A stretch of DNA of 42,081 nt from contig NZ_AUAP01000019.1 of assembly GCF_000428785.1 (NCBI RefSeq), positions 1-42,081 on the forward strand, given 5' to 3'. The notes beneath the pieces were generated by a model. It did no database searches, was not told the origin of the DNA, and saw nothing but the letters and a program-made list of their open reading frames with translations. This document shows, in pieces, positions 40,416 through 42,081 of the stretch (positions within the stretch are counted from its first letter, which is position 1; every line of letters begins with the position of its first letter). Source of the DNA: Conchiformibius kuhniae DSM 17694 (GTDB lineage Bacteria > Pseudomonadota > Gammaproteobacteria > Burkholderiales > Neisseriaceae). Both the position numbers and the translations under genes were made by a program.

Positions 40416-41693
40416 ATGCATCAGCTTGCCGAACTCGTACGTCTGCTCGAAACACGCGGACACACTTTTCCAACCGACCCGATTTTAATTACCGAACGTT
40501 TGCGCGGCGCATCGGACGGTTTTGTCGAACGCCTTTACCGCCGTGCCGAGCTCATTGACGCGGACGGTCATTTGGCACGGCAACTCGAACACCACCGCCA
40601 ACGTGCCGTGTGGTTGTTGTCTGCTGCCACCGTGTTGTGGTTTGTGTGCGGATTTATCGGCACTTATACGCTGATGCACCAGCACAATTTGAATTTCCTG
40701 TTTGTTTTGGCGGGGATTTTGGGCATGAATACGCTGATGATGCTGTGGTGGCTGTTGAATCTGAAACGCCGCAATCCGCAAAGCGGTTGGCTGTTTCCCA
40801 CGCTGCTGTTCGGACGGCAGCCCCAAGCCGTGCCGTCTGCTTTGGCGGAGCTGTATGCCCAAGCGGTGCGCCAACCCACATTTTTTTGGCAGGGCAGTGC
40901 GCTCAGCCACCGTTTGGCTTTGTCGGCATTGTGCGGTATGTTTGCCGCCGCGCTGCTGCTGCTGACGGTGCGCCAATACAGCTTCAATTGGGAAAGTACC
41001 CTGCTTGACGGCCGTTCTTTTGCGCGTGCGGTGAGCCTGTTGGGTTGGTTGCCGGCACAATTGGGCTTGTCTGTTCCCGATGCCGATGCCGTGTTTGCCA
41101 ACCGTAACCGTGCCGATGCGGTTCACGCGGCGCGTTGGGGCGCACTGCTGTTGGGCAGCATTGCCTGTTACGGTATTGTGCCGCGCGTGCTTGCTTGGGG
41201 GGCGTGCCGTTGGCAGCAGCACCGTTCCACGCCCGCCATCGACCTGACTTTACCCTACTACCAAAGCATCATCGGGCAATGGCAGCGCCGCATCACCGAC
41301 CACAGCCATGATTTTTGTGATGATGCGGTAGCGGTGCCTGCCGCTTCCGGCGCTTTGCCCGAACAATATTGGGCAGTGGCACTCGATGCGCCCGATGCGC
41401 CCGCCACTTGGTTTCAAAACGCCTGCAACCGTATTTGGCGCGACAAAGGCATGGTGAGCGAACGCGATGAGTTTCATCATTTTGTCGAACAACTGTCTCG
41501 CCAGAGCCAAAACATCATGCTGCTGACGGGCATTCGTGCGGCCACGGCCCCCGACCGCGGCACCGTCCGCCGCCTGACCACCCTTGCCGCGCACGCACAT
41601 GGCGGATTTGCGGTACGCCTGATTGGTCGCGGTGGTGATACCGAGCAGCAATGGCTTGAAATTTGTCGCGAACACGGCTGGCACATTATTTAG
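40416..41693 (+). CDS. DUF2868 membrane protein
   Basis: 425 residues with two pairs of membrane helices (about 67-83 and 91-113; about 168-188 and 236-260) and a soluble C-terminal half. Family marks: RAELIDADGHLARQL, LGMNTLMMLWWLLNL, YSFNWESTLL and LPAQLGLSVPDAD. In other proteobacteria DUF2868 genes usually sit next to a DUF3482 GTPase-like gene; here a MITE and an IS follow at once, so the partner is not in view. Function unknown. The ATG lacks a clear ribosome-binding site. The TAG stop uses the first G of MITE copy 3. Confidence 0.82.
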   Translation: MHQLAELVRLLETRGHTFPTDPILITERLRGASDGFVERLYRRAELIDADGHLARQLEHHRQRAVWLLSAATVLWFVCGFIGTYTLMHQHNLNFLFVLAGILGMNTLMMLWWLLNLKRRNPQSGWLFPTLLFGRQPQAVPSALAELYAQAVRQPTFFWQGSALSHRLALSALCGMFAAALLLLTVRQYSFNWESTLLDGRSFARAVSLLGWLPAQLGLSVPDADAVFANRNRADAVHAARWGALLLGSIACYGIVPRVLAWGACRWQQHRSTPAIDLTLPYYQSIIGQWQRRITDHSHDFCDDAVAVPAASGALPEQYWAVALDAPDAPATWFQNACNRIWRDKGMVSERDEFHHFVEQLSRQSQNIMLLTGIRAATAPDRGTVRRLTTLAAHAHGGFAVRLIGRGGDTEQQWLEICREHGWHII

Positions 41694-41853
41694 GGCGTGT
41701 CATCAATTGACCAAAAAATCTCTGCACCGTCATTCTCGCGCAGGTGGGAATCCAACAATAAACTCAAACAAACCTTGAAAAAACATTGCTTATAGGTCAT
41801 CGCGCAGTGGATTCCCACCTGCACGGGAATGACGGATTTTTTATATTTCACTA
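41693..41853. mobile_element. MITE copy 3, truncated by or joined to an IS (161 bp)
   Basis: Begins GGGCGTGTCATCAATTGACC like the right end of copy 1, holds one perfect ATTCCC-N8-GGGAAT core (41810-41829) and one imperfect core, but lacks its second inverted end. In its place the IS left end starts at 41854, in the same orientation as the MITE end at 41693. The sequence CTA just before the IS may be target sequence. Confidence 0.75.
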
Positions 41854-42081
41854 GGGCGTGTCATCAATTACCCAATACCCTATAATCCCAAGCCATGAAT
41901 ACAACCAAAAGATACGCACTGACAGACAGCCAATGGGAACGGATAAAAGACCTGCTGCCCGGCAGGTCAGGCAGCGTCGGCGTTACAGCCAAAGACAACA
42001 GATTGTTTGTAGATGCGGTATTGTACAGATACCGGTCAGGAATACCGTGGCGGGACTTGCCCGAGCGCTTCGGTGATTTCC
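41854..42081 (+). mobile_element. left part of an IS5-like insertion sequence (runs off the window)
   Basis: Starts with GGGCGTGTCATCAATT, the end shared with the three MITE copies, followed by a perfect TATAAT (41881-41886) and the transposase start at 41895. The right end lies outside the window. Confidence 0.8.
41895..42081 (+). CDS. IS5-family transposase, N-terminal part
   Basis: The first 62 residues are visible. The region TDSQWERIKDLLPGR, AKDNRLFVDAVLYRYRSG and IPWRDLPERFGDF is the DUF4096-type N-terminal domain of IS5/IS427-like transposases. The catalytic DDE residues would lie beyond the window edge. No frameshift is seen in the visible part. It is the probable source of activity for the MITE copies with the same ends. 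Confidence 0.88.
   Translation, partial: MNTTKRYALTDSQWERIKDLLPGRSGSVGVTAKDNRLFVDAVLYRYRSGIPWRDLPERFGDF

Overview
The window reads as a chromosomal segment of a GC-rich member of the Neisseriaceae. The reasons are the proteins (a heme oxygenase that reads like meningococcal HemO, a Slam-type outer-membrane protein, HpuA/HpuB-like proteins, TbpB/fHbp-like lipoproteins) and the intergenic repeats (20-bp ATTCCC-N8-GGGAAT units like neisserial dRS3, and short Correia-like elements ending in TATAGTTGA). No intact 12-bp neisserial DNA uptake sequence was noticed, so I cannot name the genus. A perfect 14-bp ParB site (parS) at 40170 suggests the segment may lie in the origin-proximal part of the chromosome.

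Layout. Positions 1-125: five 18-bp tandem repeats at the window edge with a promoter-like sequence pointing into them. 192-6725: housekeeping genes glmS, an AldB-type aldehyde dehydrogenase, polA and tRNA-Lys. 6775-12325: nitroreductase, a 195-bp MITE, hslO, murB, a surface-lipoprotein gene with a helical insertion, galU and bfd. 12330-21295: a Correia-like repeat, purD, a lone thiB, mnmE, etfBA, a second MITE, a second Correia-like repeat and ileS. 21502-30153: an MliC-like lysozyme inhibitor, a purine permease, a DUF218 gene with an 11-G tract, trmO, a cNMP/CBS/DUF294 protein with a DnaQ-like exonuclease, a small lipoprotein, glmU and an orphan virB11. 30203-34033: an rtcB-prfH-AAA ATPase operon behind a structured leader. 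34314-40106: a heme-acquisition locus. 40107-42081: parS, a DUF2868 membrane protein, a third MITE and the start of an IS5-like element.

Two accessory systems stand out. The first is a Slam gene divergent from a lipoprotein, TonB-receptor and hemO operon. They share a promoter region with a good Fur-box match, so together they would display a surface lipoprotein, take up heme from host hemoproteins, and open the heme ring. The second is RtcB ligase plus the PrfH release factor, translationally coupled and followed 11 bp later by a tandem AAA+ ATPase. It looks like an RNA/ribosome repair operon. Its leader carries a 14-codon reading frame and three hairpins, which suggests (inference) control by translation.

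The mobile repeats show an unusual regularity: all three MITE copies start exactly at the G of a neighbouring gene's TAG stop codon, and a Correia-like element supplies the stop of ileS.
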